This document shows positions 11,414-24,723 of a DNA stretch of 64,000 nucleotides, piece after piece. The notes under the pieces are model-generated. The model saw nothing but the letters and a program-made list of their open reading frames with translations, was not told the origin of the DNA and searched no databases. The position numbers and the translations under genes were made by a program. The stretch spans positions 53,256,029 through 53,320,028 of the forward strand of contig CM047431.1 in assembly GCA_026168455.1 (NCBI GenBank). Direction: 5' to 3'. Source of the stretch: Theocolax elegans. Lineage: Eukaryota; Arthropoda; Insecta; Hymenoptera; Cerocephalidae. The stretch's first letter is position 1; every line of letters begins with the position of its first letter.

Positions 11414-11960
11414 ATCCAAATGATAATGTATCCAAATAATCTATATAAACCTATATATATATATATATATGCAACTAGACAATGGAAATATACTACTAAT
11501 AATGGAAATGGGATATTTGCCGAAAACTTAGTAGTATAACGCAAAGGAAAACCTTAATAATGATATATAATACATTATTTCAAAATATCCTGAATAGAAC
11601 GGCTATCGATCATCTATACAGTATACAACATAGATTATTAAAAAGAATACACGCAAGAATAAATATACACTACGTTATGTATTCCAAAAATTTTTTTCGA
11701 AATCTTTGACATATTCTTCATAATAGAAATTAAAAAATTTACAACCGAAAATATAATTTTTGGTATTATATCGTGTAAATACGTTACACTTATGCTACAT
11801 TTATTATAAAGAATGTTGGAAATATAAATACTTATTATATGAACGATGAAATAAAAAACTAATGGAGTCCTTTATACTTTCGTCAAAGGAAAATGCCAAT
11901 AGAATGACTGTAGTTATATTATGGGAATGAAATTGTATAATAATCAACAACCACAAAGTT
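11414..11960. other. AT-rich spacer between two foldback elements
   Basis: No gene and no recognisable repeat beyond a short TA run near 11453-11470. Confidence 0.55.
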
Positions 11961-12746
11961 TTAAGGAGGTGGCATACCCGGTAGGTTACCGACTGAGCAA
12001 AAAAAGATAATTATTATATTTATTTAAAAAAATACGCAATTTTATGTAAACTCTGAATACAGAAGCACTAGATAATGAAATAATAATTCATTCTATAAAG
12101 TTTCAAGTCAATACAACAAAGACACCCTAAAAAATTTCTGCACCGAAAATGTATGATATTCCGTGACTTTTCAGGTGCAGAAATTTTTTAGGGTGCCTTT
12201 GTTGTATTGATAAAAGAAGGAGATGTCGATCTTTGAGGGTCAAACCAAGTTGAACAAGGAATAAAAAACTCTTATTCTCAATTTAAAAAATCGTGCAACG
12301 TTTCGTCCGCTGGTTTGTAAACCTCTTCAGGCACTTCGCGAAAACGATATATACGTTTTAATTCTACTACACGTCTTTAATGTTATCCTACAATGTAGTA
12401 GAATTAAAACGTATATATCGTTTTCGCGAAGTGCCTGAAGAGATTTACAAACCAGCGGACGAAACGTTGCACGATTTTTTAAATTGAGAATAAGAGTTTT
12501 TTATTCCTTGTTCAACTTGGTTTGACCCTCAAAGATCGACATCTCCTTCTTTTATTAACCTACAATGGAGGGTGTACAAAATTTACCTTTGTTGTATTGA
12601 CCTGTAACTTTGTAGAATGACTTATTATTTAATTATCTAGTGCTTCTGCATTTGGGATTTGTATAAAAATGCGTATTTTTTAAATAAATGTAATAATTAC
12701 TTTTTTTGGCTCGGTTGGTAATTCATCGGGTAAGTCACCCCCTTTA
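11961..12746. mobile_element. TTAA-flanked foldback element carrying a nested palindrome
   Basis: The left end, TTAAGGAGGTGGCATACCCG, is mirrored at the right end by CGGGTAAGTCACCCCCTTTA. The two arms (to about 12200, and from about 12570) are inverted copies, sharing for example ACAGAAGCACTAGATAAT and its complement. The spacer between the arms is occupied by the independent palindrome at 12211-12554. Related copies or arms lie at 6881-7075. TTAA ends suggest piggyBac-type mobilisation, though the terminal bases are unlike classical piggyBac. Confidence 0.75.
12211..12554. mobile_element. Near-perfect palindrome, two 161-bp arms
   Basis: Arms 12211-12371 and 12394-12554 are reverse complements in exact register, with 22 bp between them; by eye I see about one mismatch (CCTCTTCAGG versus CTGAAGAGAT). 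It begins TAAAAGAAGGAGATGTCGAT. A shared TTTGTTGTATTGA stands just left of it and again just right of it (near 12588), part of the host element's inverted structure or a duplication made on insertion. Each arm contains CTGAAGAG ... GGACGAAACG, reminiscent of hammerhead ribozyme cores known from Penelope-like elements, but the fit is incomplete. Confidence 0.75.
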
Positions 12747-13125
12747 GGAGATGCGATAGCCAAATTGCAGGGATCTACTTATAAAAACTCAAAAATTTCC
12801 TGCAATTATCAAATTGAAAAACTGGAAAAATTGATACGTGACACTTGAGTAATATATAAGAACTTGACAGCAATTTTATTAAAATAAATAATTTTAAATT
12901 AATTCAAAATTAACAACCACTATTCGTCGATAATGATTAGGTGAAAAATTGATCCTTGCGCTGCACGAAAATCTCGAACATTCAGAGATAAAAAGTTTTG
13001 AAAAAAATCATATGTACTATTCGAAGCAAGTAGAAGAACTGTTACGGAAAGATTGTTTCGAAAAAGTCAATCCATTGTTAATTAAAAAATAAATAAGAAT
13101 TCCAATTTTTTTAGTCTAACGTCTT
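12747..13125. mobile_element. Degraded copy of the 55047-55436 MITE family
   Basis: The left end (TTTAGGAGATGCGATAGCC, then ATCTACTTATAAAAACTC) and interior (ATTCGTCGATAATGATTAGG) align with the better preserved element at 55047-55436. The right end is worn and placed only approximately. It abuts the right end of the 11961-12746 foldback. Confidence 0.6.
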
Positions 13126-13802
13126 AAAATCCTCAAACTAAATAAACTCACCTGAAAAGGCCATAACTAATCTTGCCTAGATTCTATTATGTTTTACAAA
13201 GCAATAAAAGGTGGATCGATGGAATTATGATATTTTACGGTCAAGATATTTCTGTAAAAACAACTACAAATATACATATGAGGTTAAAATAAGGCTTAAT
13301 TCATTCACCGTGTATGTCATTATAACTGATTATAAATAATAATAAAATAAAATCTGGTAATATAGTTGAAAATTTAATTATATTATTTCGGAAGTGAAAA
13401 ATAATAATTTATTTAATGGAAATGTCATTGCATCACCTATATTAATCAGTAAATTTAACTCTTTTATAGTCAAATGAAATAATCTATCTTTTCAATTATA
13501 GGTATGATTATATATTACATTCTAGCTTTTAACAGCTTCTACAATAAATAATCGGAAAAGGTAAAGGTAAAGGCATAATAGGAGGGCATATAATAAACTT
13601 ATAGTGGCATAAACGGTGAAACAATTTAGTCTTAATTTAACCTCACATATTTGTAGTTGTTCTATCGTTGTTTATTCACCTATTATTGTTTTATAAAATA
13701 TTGTATAGAGTCTGGGAAAGATCGGTGAACCGAAGGTCTTGGCCTCTCTTGGTCAGTATTGAGAACAAAACAAACCTTTTCTATTAAAAATTATATTTAA
13801 TT
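13126..13802. other. AT-rich non-coding DNA
   Basis: No gene seen. ACAACTACAAATATACATAT at about 13261 is echoed in inverted form near 13640 (CACATATTTGTAGTTGTTCT), which suggests another worn inverted-repeat element here, with limits I cannot fix. Confidence 0.5.
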
Positions 13803-13915
13803 CACTGAGAAAAAAGTTGTAGTTAAAACGACTATACTGTCTAGTAATGAAATTCCATACTGACAAAATTAAAAAATGACTATACTGCGTAGTAACATTT
13901 ACTAAAAGTCTATTA
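13803..13915. mobile_element. Left-half fragment of a TACACTGAG-family MITE
   Basis: Starts CACTGAGAAAAAAGTTGTAG and continues with ACTATACTGTCTAGTAATG and GACTATACTGCGTAGTAAC. It matches the left arm of the intact palindromic copy at 56147-56358. No right arm was found. Confidence 0.6.
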
Positions 13916-14182
13916 ATTTTTAATTTAATTTTTAATGTCAAAAATTACTCAATTCCAATTATATTGTCATACAATCAAAATTAAATACATATTCACAAAT
14001 ATTGTATCTAAAAAATGATTAATAAATCGGACTATATTACGAAAATTGAAAAAAAATATTACAAAAGAATTTATATTAGAACTATGAAGAAGAGCAGAGA
14101 CTTACTCGAATCGTAAATTCACGATTGCGGTGAGTGTAGTTTGTAGGTAGTTTGGGGTAATAATTTAGGTAGTGTGACTTTG

Positions 14183-14695
14183 CCCTAGTGGAATCAACAA
14201 AAATTTTGTAGCCATTTACTGAGTAGCGTTCTCATGTCAATCTATAAACTAACTAGGACGATTGGCCAGGTCGTGTACAAGAATGAAACGCTTTTTCGAA
14301 CCTTTCCTGCCCATTTCATGGTTTTCATTCCAGTTTACAAACCTTCCTGAACATCAAAAATGCTTTTGGAATTTTAAGTAGACTAAGAAAAATGGGCCAT
14401 TTTATCTAGGAATAATAGCTATGAACAAGCTCCTAAAAATGATTTGGCTCAATTTGAGAGAAAAATGATAAACGTTAAAATATCTTTAAAAACCGATCAA
14501 ATTTCACAACACGCTTTAAGTTTTCTTTACAGGCTTACCCGAAAAGTTGTTTCATATTTGATGAAGGTTATGTCCATCTAAGAAATGGTCAAGAAAGGTG
14601 TGAAAAAGCGTTTCATTTTGAAATAGAACCTGATCAGTTTCACTGGCCATTTCTTAGCTTTAAGCCCATTTTTGATATTTAAAATTCTACCAGGG
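14183..14695. mobile_element. Non-autonomous DNA transposon, CCCTAGTGGAAT family, copy A
   Basis: Ends are CCCTAGTGGAATC on the left and ATTCTACCAGGG on the right, a 12-bp imperfect TIR. Subterminal sequence also pairs: AATGAAACGCTTTTTCGAAC near 14283 against GTGAAAAAGCGTTTCATTTT near 14600. A second copy at 49135-49702 shares most of the sequence. No intact coding frame is present. Target duplication is not clear. Confidence 0.75.
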
Positions 14696-16739
14696 TGTAG
14701 GAGGAGATTTTTTAAGGAGGTTACTTTTTAGTTTATAATTTTTTTTATAATAGATTTTTTCAAGTCAGCCATATTAATCTATGGGGGTGATTATAAGTCT
14801 ATAAACAATGCCCAACGCTTTTACTAATATTTTTTTTATTTTTCATAATTTTGTTCGATTTTTTTAGGTTTGGGTGTTTTTACATTTCTATTTTGACTAT
14901 AAAGATCGAAATAATTGGAATTGTAACTGAAATGTTCACTTTGGAAAATTTAGCGATTTCTGTTTTAACATGGTAACATAATTCGAGTCATCTTTTACTA
15001 TAACGAATTCAGATACTAGATCATATCGTATACACTGTGTATTTTTATGAATGGATAACTATGTCTGTACCGAAATTTGCATATGCTTCAATATAAATAT
15101 AAATATAATACAATATTGTACAATAAATAAAATAATAATAAATATATAAAAAAAATTGCGATAATTAATCTATAAGTATACATCGATGAGCGCGAGTACG
15201 CAGTTTTTCTCAGATTGTTTAACATTGAAAATATATCTATATACACAAATTCGATATGTATGCATATATACATACATAAATAGTGTCAACGTATTCCGTC
15301 GGCTACTCTCGTTTAAATAAATTTTTTAACCTCTTCTATCAGACTTGATGCTCCACGTGCGCGATATATAGAATTCACAAGTGTATATATACCAGGTGGG
15401 AAAAAATTTAATTAAATGGAACGTTGATTGATCAATGATTTTCTTATTTCGTTTCCGCATTTGAAACGAAAAAGAAAATTTAATAAGACTCATCTACGGT
15501 TGTAGAAAGTAGAATTATTAAAATTAAAAATTCAAGTGGAGGGTAAAAAAAAGTGTGCGATCCACGGGACTGTATCGCGCGTACGTGGAAAAACACTATA
15601 TAAAATATACATATTTCATCGGGACAAAAATAACGTTCTTATATATCTGCGACACGCGTGTATATTTGAAAAATCACATTTTTCATCTGGTTTCTCTTGA
15701 ATTTATGGGAGTTCGTTGATCGACTCTTGAGTACGATTTATACGTGATGGTTCCTGTAAACACGAAAGTAGACGCGAACAACGGTGTATTTTCGAAGCGC
15801 AATTTCACATGTAATATTAAGGACACTCGGAAAAAAAAACTTTGTATACGTATATACATAGAGGAGAATCATTAAAATTCAAGTTAAATAAGATTACGAA
15901 GTATCCCGTGTAATATATTAAACGTTACATTCGGAAGACTGAATTTTCAACAAACTCGAAAATGAAGTTTTTAACAGCGTTAAACCTCGAAAATGTAATC
16001 TCGTTTATTTCGTTACGTAATTGTCCCGCGACCGAATATAATTAATTACATTAATCATTTTTTTTTCTTTTACAATTATAATTTAGGTGAGATAATTGAT
16101 GTGTAAGGATAAAGCGAATAATAATAAAAATAAACCGACCGAAACTCTTTTATTTCAGGCGAAACAATATATACGTGTGCCACTGTAAATTCTTAATTAT
16201 GTATATATATATACGTGCATTGTAATATTTCGCGCATCGATGGTACATGGATATCCAACTGAATTCCTTTGAACGCTGTAAATATAATGTACTAATTTGT
16301 CAGTATTTGGATACGTTCAATCATATATAACGCTCATAATAAATTTATACGCGAAATTATTATTATCGCTGCTGATTGATTTATTAAAATATCACGTGCG
16401 CAATATTTTCAGGTTTTTAATTGTAATAAACAACAATAAAAAAAATTATTACATTAAACGTAAAAAAATCTAATTATTAAATATATTGCTTATAAAAATG
16501 CGTGAAATAATATGTATATATACACGACTAGTCATTTGCACGTGAAGAAGAGTAGAGAAAGACGCGATTAGTCGTATCGATTAGGATTTTTGTATGGACA
16601 TAACGAATAGATGTTTTCTCGAATTTGGCAGGATCACCAGGTGGACTCGGGTTCGTCGAAGACGAGGATCCGTACGAGCAACACCCACACCTATACGTGT
16701 ACGGGGTGGTATAACGCGCGCGCATAGCCCGTGTGCTCC
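14696..16739. other. Non-coding DNA upstream of a promoter
   Basis: No gene recognised. It grades from AT-rich repeats (TA/TAT runs near 15090-15290) to GC-richer sequence with many CpGs from about 16540. Two overlapping open frames at 16581-17055 on opposite strands straddle the promoter and first exon and are most likely chance. Confidence 0.5.
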
Positions 16740-16790
16740 CCCTGCGTATTTAAGGGCAGTGAGCGCCGGCCGCCCCGTCACTTCTCCACC
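16740..16790 (+). promoter_or_regulatory. TATA/initiator core promoter
   Basis: TATTTAAGG at 16747-16755 is a good TATA-like box. Thirty-three bases on is an initiator-like GTCACTTC with the A at 16780, the expected spacing. The surrounding 100 bp are GC-rich against an AT-rich background, and a splice donor follows 49 bases after the proposed start. I infer that it drives the myosuppressin gene because that is the only recognised + strand gene downstream. No transcript evidence is available and another gene could own it. Confidence 0.55.
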
Positions 16791-16828
16791 AACCGAAGAG
16801 GATAGAAAAAGGGTACGCAACAACTCCG
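16780..16828 (+). other. Putative 5' UTR exon 1 (myosuppressin, inferred)
   Basis: From the proposed transcription start to CAACTCCG followed by GTGAGTTTAT, a strong consensus splice donor at 16829. No ATG-initiated frame of note lies in the exon, as expected for a non-coding leader. Linking it to the acceptor at 41598-41603 is inference. Confidence 0.45.
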
Positions 16829-19800
16829 GTGAGTTTATCACGCGTGTTTCTCGAGTGACCGTATTATATACAAAACAAAATATTTTTACCTTTTTTTCAC
16901 ATTTTCTTTTTCTCGATCTCTTATATAGTGGTGTGTGTCGTTTGACCACTTTTCTTTTTGCTTTGTTCCTTTTTTTTTTCATAAGTGTTACCAAGGAAAT
17001 ACGAGTGATTATTTATCTTATTCGATGTACGGCGTGTGGCGCAATACCGAGGTGAAAATATTGTGTAACGATAATATCGCGAATTTTTTTCTTTATTTCA
17101 AAGTGACGATAATTTTAATTCAAAAGTGATATTTTCATATTATTTTCTTGTCTTTTTTTTTCAAGATATTTGTCGCGTTATCGTTGTAACATTTTTTCAC
17201 CTACCGTATGCGTATGGATATATTTACTATATTTTAAATTAATCACTATATGCACAATTTTCATCGCTCGATGCAGTGAAAAATCTAACGTTTATATTTG
17301 AAAAACCAGATTTCTCCACTAAAAAAATCGACCAAAATTTATTTACGATATATATACGCGGTGAAAATATATTATTGTACGTAAAAGGTGTTCGTATAAA
17401 TATATCATGATTTTTTTTGGATCGTAATAGGATTTAAGATAATAAAAGGAATGCCAAAGAGACGGAAAATTTCATAGTTTTCTTGTTGACGTGATGTTTA
17501 ATAAAATTTCATTTAATGTAACTCACATATTCTCTGGAATTGTTAAAGAATTCAATGCGTCGCTTGTATAAGAGAATTGCCTTTTTTCCATATTAAACTC
17601 GTCATTTTTCACATCTCTCCCAAGTAAATACCGGGTTTTAATAAATTTTTGAATATTAAAAGTCTCTTAGATAACAGTGATATTTATTCTATTTTCCATC
17701 TATCTACAATATACATATATACCGTCATTGTTTTATTAATAATCTATCTCCCTCGAATTTTTTTACCCAATTATTTCATTTCTCGCGCTCGTTTATACCG
17801 ATATAACTTTTACTTCTTAATAATTTGGTGGTTAATTGAAAAGTAAAGAAAAAAAAGGAAAAATAAATAATTGTTCTTATTCTTGCAGTGTACGTTGATT
17901 CGCGTTACGTTACAATAATGATAAATCTTGTGGAATCTTTATATTTCCTAAATGCACGGTATAATAATTTAATAATTTAAAATGAATTGATTGCCGATGA
18001 GCATAAAGCAGCGCAAAATAAATTTACCTCGTAAGTCATTGAGATATTTAAAAACAACGTTAACGAATGCATCTCGTGTGAAAAAAAATATTCTTTTCTA
18101 AAAAGGATAGTTTGCACCAACTCGATTATCATCGAATCATCCGTAACACGTAATGAAAAATAAAAAGAAAAAACGGGAACGCGTACGCATCGAGTGATCG
18201 AAGTAAAATAATAATCTCGAAAAGGTAAAATAAATATAACGTAACAAATGTGCGATGAAAACGAATTACACATTAGTTTGTTTCGTACCTTTTTATGTTT
18301 GCACTAACGTACAAAGGGTACGCGTATAGTCAGATTTCACGTTATCAGGAGTTGCTTTGTGCGCAATAAAATACCTCCGTTTCACGGGTGAATGTTAAAT
18401 TCGATGGGTTTAAAGTTACATCGTCGTTGTAGAATGAAAAAATTTAATTTTATCGCATATCCTAGATGTCTTGTTTTATAAATCCGAGTGGCTCTCTATA
18501 TATGGTTTCCCGTCTCATTTTTTTTTTTCATAACTATACGAATTTCGCGGAAAGGATATATACCGGGATATGTATGTATCTCGGTGCGTTACGTAATTCG
18601 CAGAAACGGTATATTATTATTTTGGAGATTTACGAGATTTCGTTGCTTCAATTGAGAATGGAACGCGGCAACAGGTGAATTTTAGTCAAATTTGAATGCC
18701 GCAAACGTTTATTCGTTTTTCAATCAAATTTATCAAGACATATCTCTTGCGGTTGGATATTTCAATTGTACACTTACATTTATATATATATATAACTATT
18801 ATCGGCATATATATCATAATAATGCTTAGACAAATATATAAAATAATTCTACATTCCGATTGAAAATAACGAAGAAAAAAAAGGTATATATACCTGATAA
18901 ATGAAAGAATAAACACCGTTGAAGTACGTGCGAAGATAAGAGAAAATGTACTTTTAGAAACTGTTACGCGCTTCCGGAAGTCGGGAGAAGCTTGCGAGGT
19001 ACACGTAGAGGAAAACCGCTCGAGTTCATTTCGAGGAGGGTAATCAAGAAGTTTGCTCGCCGGATGTTGAGTTACTTCTCTCTTTCTAGCTTTCTTTCTT
19101 TTTTTTTTTTAACAAATCGGATGTGTATCGAAGCGAAGTACTTGATTTTTCACTCATACTCGGTTGTTTCTTGTACATTAAGAACGGTGAAAAATCGGTG
19201 ATTAAAATACTTGGATGAAAAATTGACGATTTTGTTTGCCAATATATATATATCTATGGTTTTAATAAATGAAGTTTACATTCGCGTGATGGCGATTTTG
19301 TGAGTGGGAGAAAGATAAAGTAAGCGAGTTACATTTATTGCGTTGTGTCTTCAAATCAGATTACGATACGTCATTTTGCAATCGATTATCGAAACTCTTA
19401 ATATTTCATACAGAATATTTCGTTTCCAACTTCGTATCGACTACGACCATTTCTATTAAACTCCATAATTCATCATTATTTAGCGATTAAAGTACTAAAG
19501 AAAATTGCAATATCCTGAAGAAAATCGAAATATAAGACTTAGTTGAATTACAAAAAAAAATTAGTTCGTTATGCATTGTTAATATTACTGATCCAGAAAC
19601 CAAAAAAAGTGTATTTTAACGTTGAATGTAAATGTATCGTGGTAAAAATTAGAGAAGTTGCTCAATGTTTTATTACGTGAATTGTAAAAATTAAGTGTTA
19701 AAAAGGGTATAGGGTAATATATATACATAGCGTCTTTGAATTAGAACAAAAAGCAACGTTTATAACGTTTGATCGAATGATTTCCAGATTAACAATTGAT

Positions 19801-22800
19801 ATACCAAGTCGATTCTTCATTTGGCATTTAATTGAAATACTCCACGACTCTGATCGATACTTTTAACATTCATTCGAGTGTAAAAATGTTTTAAAAATCC
19901 GGTGAAATAGAATACTTGTACGCGTGTAATAAAATTATTTCGCGTAAGTTTGTAACAGTGTCGTCCTACGCTACGAAATATACGGTATCGATGTCACACA
20001 AAGGATCCTCGTTAATTATTTAAATTATAATTAATAATTCAATATCTAACGGAAAACAAGAATTACGCAGTTATTGTTATTAAAGTTAGTTTCTCCTTCA
20101 CTTTTTTTTTATTTCTTTTTCTTAATATTTCTGATATAAACTGCGTAATTAAAAATGGTTAAGATTACTCTTCTAATTATCGAGTAATATATGAAGATGT
20201 GCACATTTTTTAATAGGTTAAATATTACTATTTTGATAAATCGATACATAGTTTGATTATAACAATCCAAGATACTGTCTCAATGCGAGTACTCCGTTTT
20301 TGTAACTATTATGATTCAAACGGGGTTTGAATTTACATCACTATTGATACATCGTACAGGGCCATAGTTTTTTTCTATTTGTTAAATTGGCAAAATTAAG
20401 CTCGACATTTTTCATTTCTAAAAATACCGATTTATCGTTTAGTCAATATTGAAATTTTTTAATTGATGAATAGTTCTTCTTTGTTTTCGACTAAGTTTTG
20501 ATATTCACAAACTGATTTTGCAATGATTTCACTTTGATTATGGAACGATAAATTCTTTGAAGGTTCAATTTAATTATTATTTTGAAATTAGAATTGGAAT
20601 TAATGATGAGCGTTATTTTAATAGTAATATTATAGATAAAAATGTTTAAACGCCCTGAAAAGAAATGGAGGGAAATTAGGTAAAAAGTTAATTAAATTTT
20701 TTATTTATATATAGATTAGTCGAAAAGAAATTTAATACTTATCGTAGATATATTTAACCATTTTTCTAATAATTATAACACAATTTTAAATTTCTTTTAT
20801 TCAAAACAATTATTTAGAGAAAAGTTATTAAAATATTAGTGTTAGATTGAAAAGTTACATTTATTTAATTTCTTAATAATATGTAAATTTTTCTTAGTGA
20901 AAAAGCATTGCGTTTATATCACAAGGGTATTTTTCGTAGCGTCGGTTATCGAAATACTGCGAAATCAACAGGTTAAAGTAACTGATTATCCCTAGTAGAG
21001 ATTCAGCATTTTGAAGTTTGTTGAAACGATTTACCAGCGATGAATTATAGATTTTTGAATACGGCCCGACTTTGTTGCAAAGTAATAAGAACTTAAATTC
21101 TCCTTGGAATGTTTTGAATTCCCAAGAAAAATAATATTTTGTCAGTTTAGAAAACACTATTTCTTTGGTTACCATAATTGATTTATAACCTTTCTTCGTG
21201 TTCCGTTATTAGTTTTTACGATTCGTTTATAAAAAATTTATCGAGTTCCAATGTTCACTCTCACTCTCTCACTGGTAATTTTCAGGAGCGTAAAATCATT
21301 TTATCCCGTAAAATAAAATAAATGTAACGAAAAATGAAGGAACTCGTTATCTTCTGACAGTTTATTAAAAGAAAAGAGGAAACGAGAGAAGAAAAAAAAA
21401 GGGCAAGTAGATGTTAAGGTAAAGGTGTGTGGAGAAAGAAAAATTGGGCTCGTAAATTATAAAATTTTGATATCAAAAGTGTAGGACGAAATGATTTGTC
21501 AAATAATTCGTTATCCATTGACTCGAATTGAAGAAGAGTAGATTAATGTCGACATCGGTCAGGTGATATAGCGTCCGACCGGATAGGACAGTTGCTTGTC
21601 TGCTTACATGACGGATATCCAGGTTTTGTCGCCTTCCCTCTCTCACTTCCAACTGAAATCTTATCTTTCATTCCTTAGAGTTTAATTACTCGAAATAATT
21701 AAATATTCTAGTTAAAAAAGAAATGGGGAAGTCGATAAACGTCAAAACCATGGGATCGTAAACTTGATATTTCAAATTTTTATATTTCTATATATATATA
21801 TATATATTCGATTATGAACGAAAGGGCATAAATCCTTCATTGCTTCCGTCATCTTTTGTTCTTTTTTTCCATCATCAATTACGCGAAGGAGTATCTCTCG
21901 TATGTCTCGAATGGAACGTTCCTCCGTTGGCGATTAATTTCAAATGAGTTTATTGGACGGTAGGGATATATACAGCCCTTTACTCGACACTCGAGATATT
22001 TTATAAATTGCATGATTTTTTTCACTTACTTCGTTAATTTATTTAACGATACTTTATTCTCCCGACCTCGAGTACGCCAATTTCTTTTAATTTAGATCTA
22101 AAATATACGCGTGACATTAACTTCGCCGCGAGTTGAACGCTGAACGTTCGGTCGCGAAAAATGATGTAAGTATATAACATACACACCCCTTAAAATACAA
22201 ATGTACATTGTCAACCAAAAAAGAGTATGAATCTAATTATAAAAAAAAAAAACAAAGAACGAACGACACGACGTACCGAGACACTCTTAATTTAATTATC
22301 ATGATAATAAGCCAGTATTCTTGTTCATTCAATTACTACGCTTTGACAAACGGAAAGAAAACGTAGAAAATTTTCACCGAAAGTGTGGGCACGTTTAATT
22401 TCAATTGCTAAACAAGGATTCTGTACTATTTTTCTTTTATTCCACTCGGCAATTACGCAGTGATTAAAGATATATATGGCCTTGTACAGATTTTTAATTA
22501 TGTAAGGTTTTAACGATCGTTCTTTCTTTTTTTTTCGCTACGTCTTTCGTGTGGTTTCGTCATCGAGACCTCTTCTTCTTCTTTTTTTTTTTGTAGATAC
22601 ATATACATATATAATGGAACTTAAAAGAGGTACTTCGATTTTTTTTTGGTCAGTGCATTTATTAGGTGATTAAATTTTCTTTTTTTTTTATTCGCGCATA
22701 AAAGATTGGAGGATTTAACGAAATTTTATGATAAAAATTACGCGCGTCGAATATAATGGCATTATAAATACATTTTTTTAATAAAAGTACTGCTAAAATG

Positions 22801-23598
22801 TATAGAGTTTCAGAGTGATTAACATCGAGAGTTTCAATTTCCACGAGCTTTGAATATTGCAAATCGTAATTTTACAATACAAAGCAAAATAATTTTTCGA
22901 AACGTCGAAAAGAAATTATTGCACACGAGAGATATACATATATAAAATTGTACATCGAGCGATTTCTTATTTAAAACTATTAAATTGTAAAAAAAAAAGA
23001 AAAAAATCGAATGGCATTTTCTTTACGTGCTCAATCTCTAATATCACTTTGGAAGTTTAATTTATGTGTCGATGTTATCGCGTTTGTTAAAAGGAAAGGG
23101 GGGACGAGAACCTTTTATGAATGGTTTCGAAGCTTTATAATTTATATCGGATATCTATTGTCCTCCTTCTTTTTGTTTTTGTATACATATATATATCGAA
23201 AGAATCTCCGATTTAAGCAATCATCTGTGTTTGCTTTAATAAATTTTCGTAACACGCGCGCTATTATTTTGACGATCGAAAAATTCATTGGTTGTCGATG
23301 AGAAATGTAAATGAAATATGTTGTCATGTTTTATGATGGTTACTCGTTGAATTATTGAAAATCGCGACGATATAAATGTGATTTGGCGTGTCATTAATTA
23401 TTATATGTTTAAGAAAACCTTCGTTTAAAATTAAAAACTGTAAGTGAGAGAAATTATTCGGTTGTATAGGGATGTGTAGATCGAAAATATGCGTTTATTG
23501 AATAAATCACTTTTCCGAGAATAATTAATTATAAGATGATAATCCTGATGCATCTGATGAAAAAAAAGTCAAATTCTTCTTCGATAAATATATATCGC

Positions 23599-23629
<31 letters not shown>

Positions 23630-24723
23630 CTCCCGATTTCATATTACACTTGTATATACCAAAATTATTTATAGAATCAAATATTCTTCATTTATTTTTT
23701 ATCTAAATTAATTTACCCTGGATATAGTTTTGTATAAATTTACAAGCGCGATAATTACTGGAATTCGCATGAATCACGAGAATTTCGTAATTTATTACCT
23801 TGCGCAATAATCCTTTATTCATCGAGTTATTTAAGTTCATACATATTATACAACGTGATTTCACTCGTTAGACATTATTTTATTTTGTTTACCAGAATTT
23901 GATAATTAATTTTTTGCTGGTTTAATTTTTACATGACGCAGATAGCTAATAATATTTTATTGACTCGGGTATATATACCAATTAGTATGGGAATACCGTG
24001 CATATTATAATATTTGATTTTAATTTAATTATATATCACGAAATATAATCTAGTTATATTTCGAACATTGCTCGTTCGAAATTTATACACATACGCCAGC
24101 ATTTTTTATTTCGAAATTCCTTAAAAAAAAGGTCACAGAAATATTGGTTTGATTAATTTGTTTTTTATATAAAAAGTAAAATAAATTCGTTGTGATGAAA
24201 AAAATGTGTTATTTTTTTCCATTAAATTTTTATATATATTTATAATTTAATATATATATATATATATAATTATCAAACAATGATTGGTCTCGCATTAAAC
24301 AAAAGTATAATTAAATGGACAATCGGGGTTTCAGACCCAGCCGTAAGTAGTAAACACGTTGGAAACGACTGTGTCGTATACACGCGCAGGTTTAATTTTA
24401 CAGTAAAACGATTTACGACTTTGGCAACTGCGTATTAAAGTTAAACAGGTGTATCCTTTTCGAATCGACCATCTCTTCTTTGGATCGTACTGGATTTAGT
24501 TAGGTGCGCGCATATACCCAACAAAAACGAGGATTACATAATTAACCCAATATGTGTATTTCATTTCGACTCGTTAGCCCGGCGCTGATAGATCGCTGAT
24601 GTGTTTTACTCGTATTTACATATATATAGGAAAATGTAAAATAATTTTTTGGTAGCGATATATTCACACAGATTTTCGTTTCGGAATCACTGATTTCATA
24701 TAATTATTAATTTTCGGTGCAGA

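Noticed and set aside
16581..17055. Overlapping long frames on both strands (137 and 153 codons)
   Set aside because: They straddle the TATA box, the proposed first exon and its splice donor, and neither shows a domain. They are best explained as chance in a GC-richer promoter.
18970..19080. GC-richer patch with open frames on both strands
   Set aside because: No domain, no splice context, and frames are short; not enough to call an exon.
21555..21645. tRNA-like stretch (CAGGTGATATAGCGTCCGAC, later ATCCAGGTTTTG)
   Set aside because: The B box is degenerate (GGTTTTGTCG instead of GGTTCRANNCC), no cloverleaf closes, and no tail is visible. At most it is a very old SINE head.
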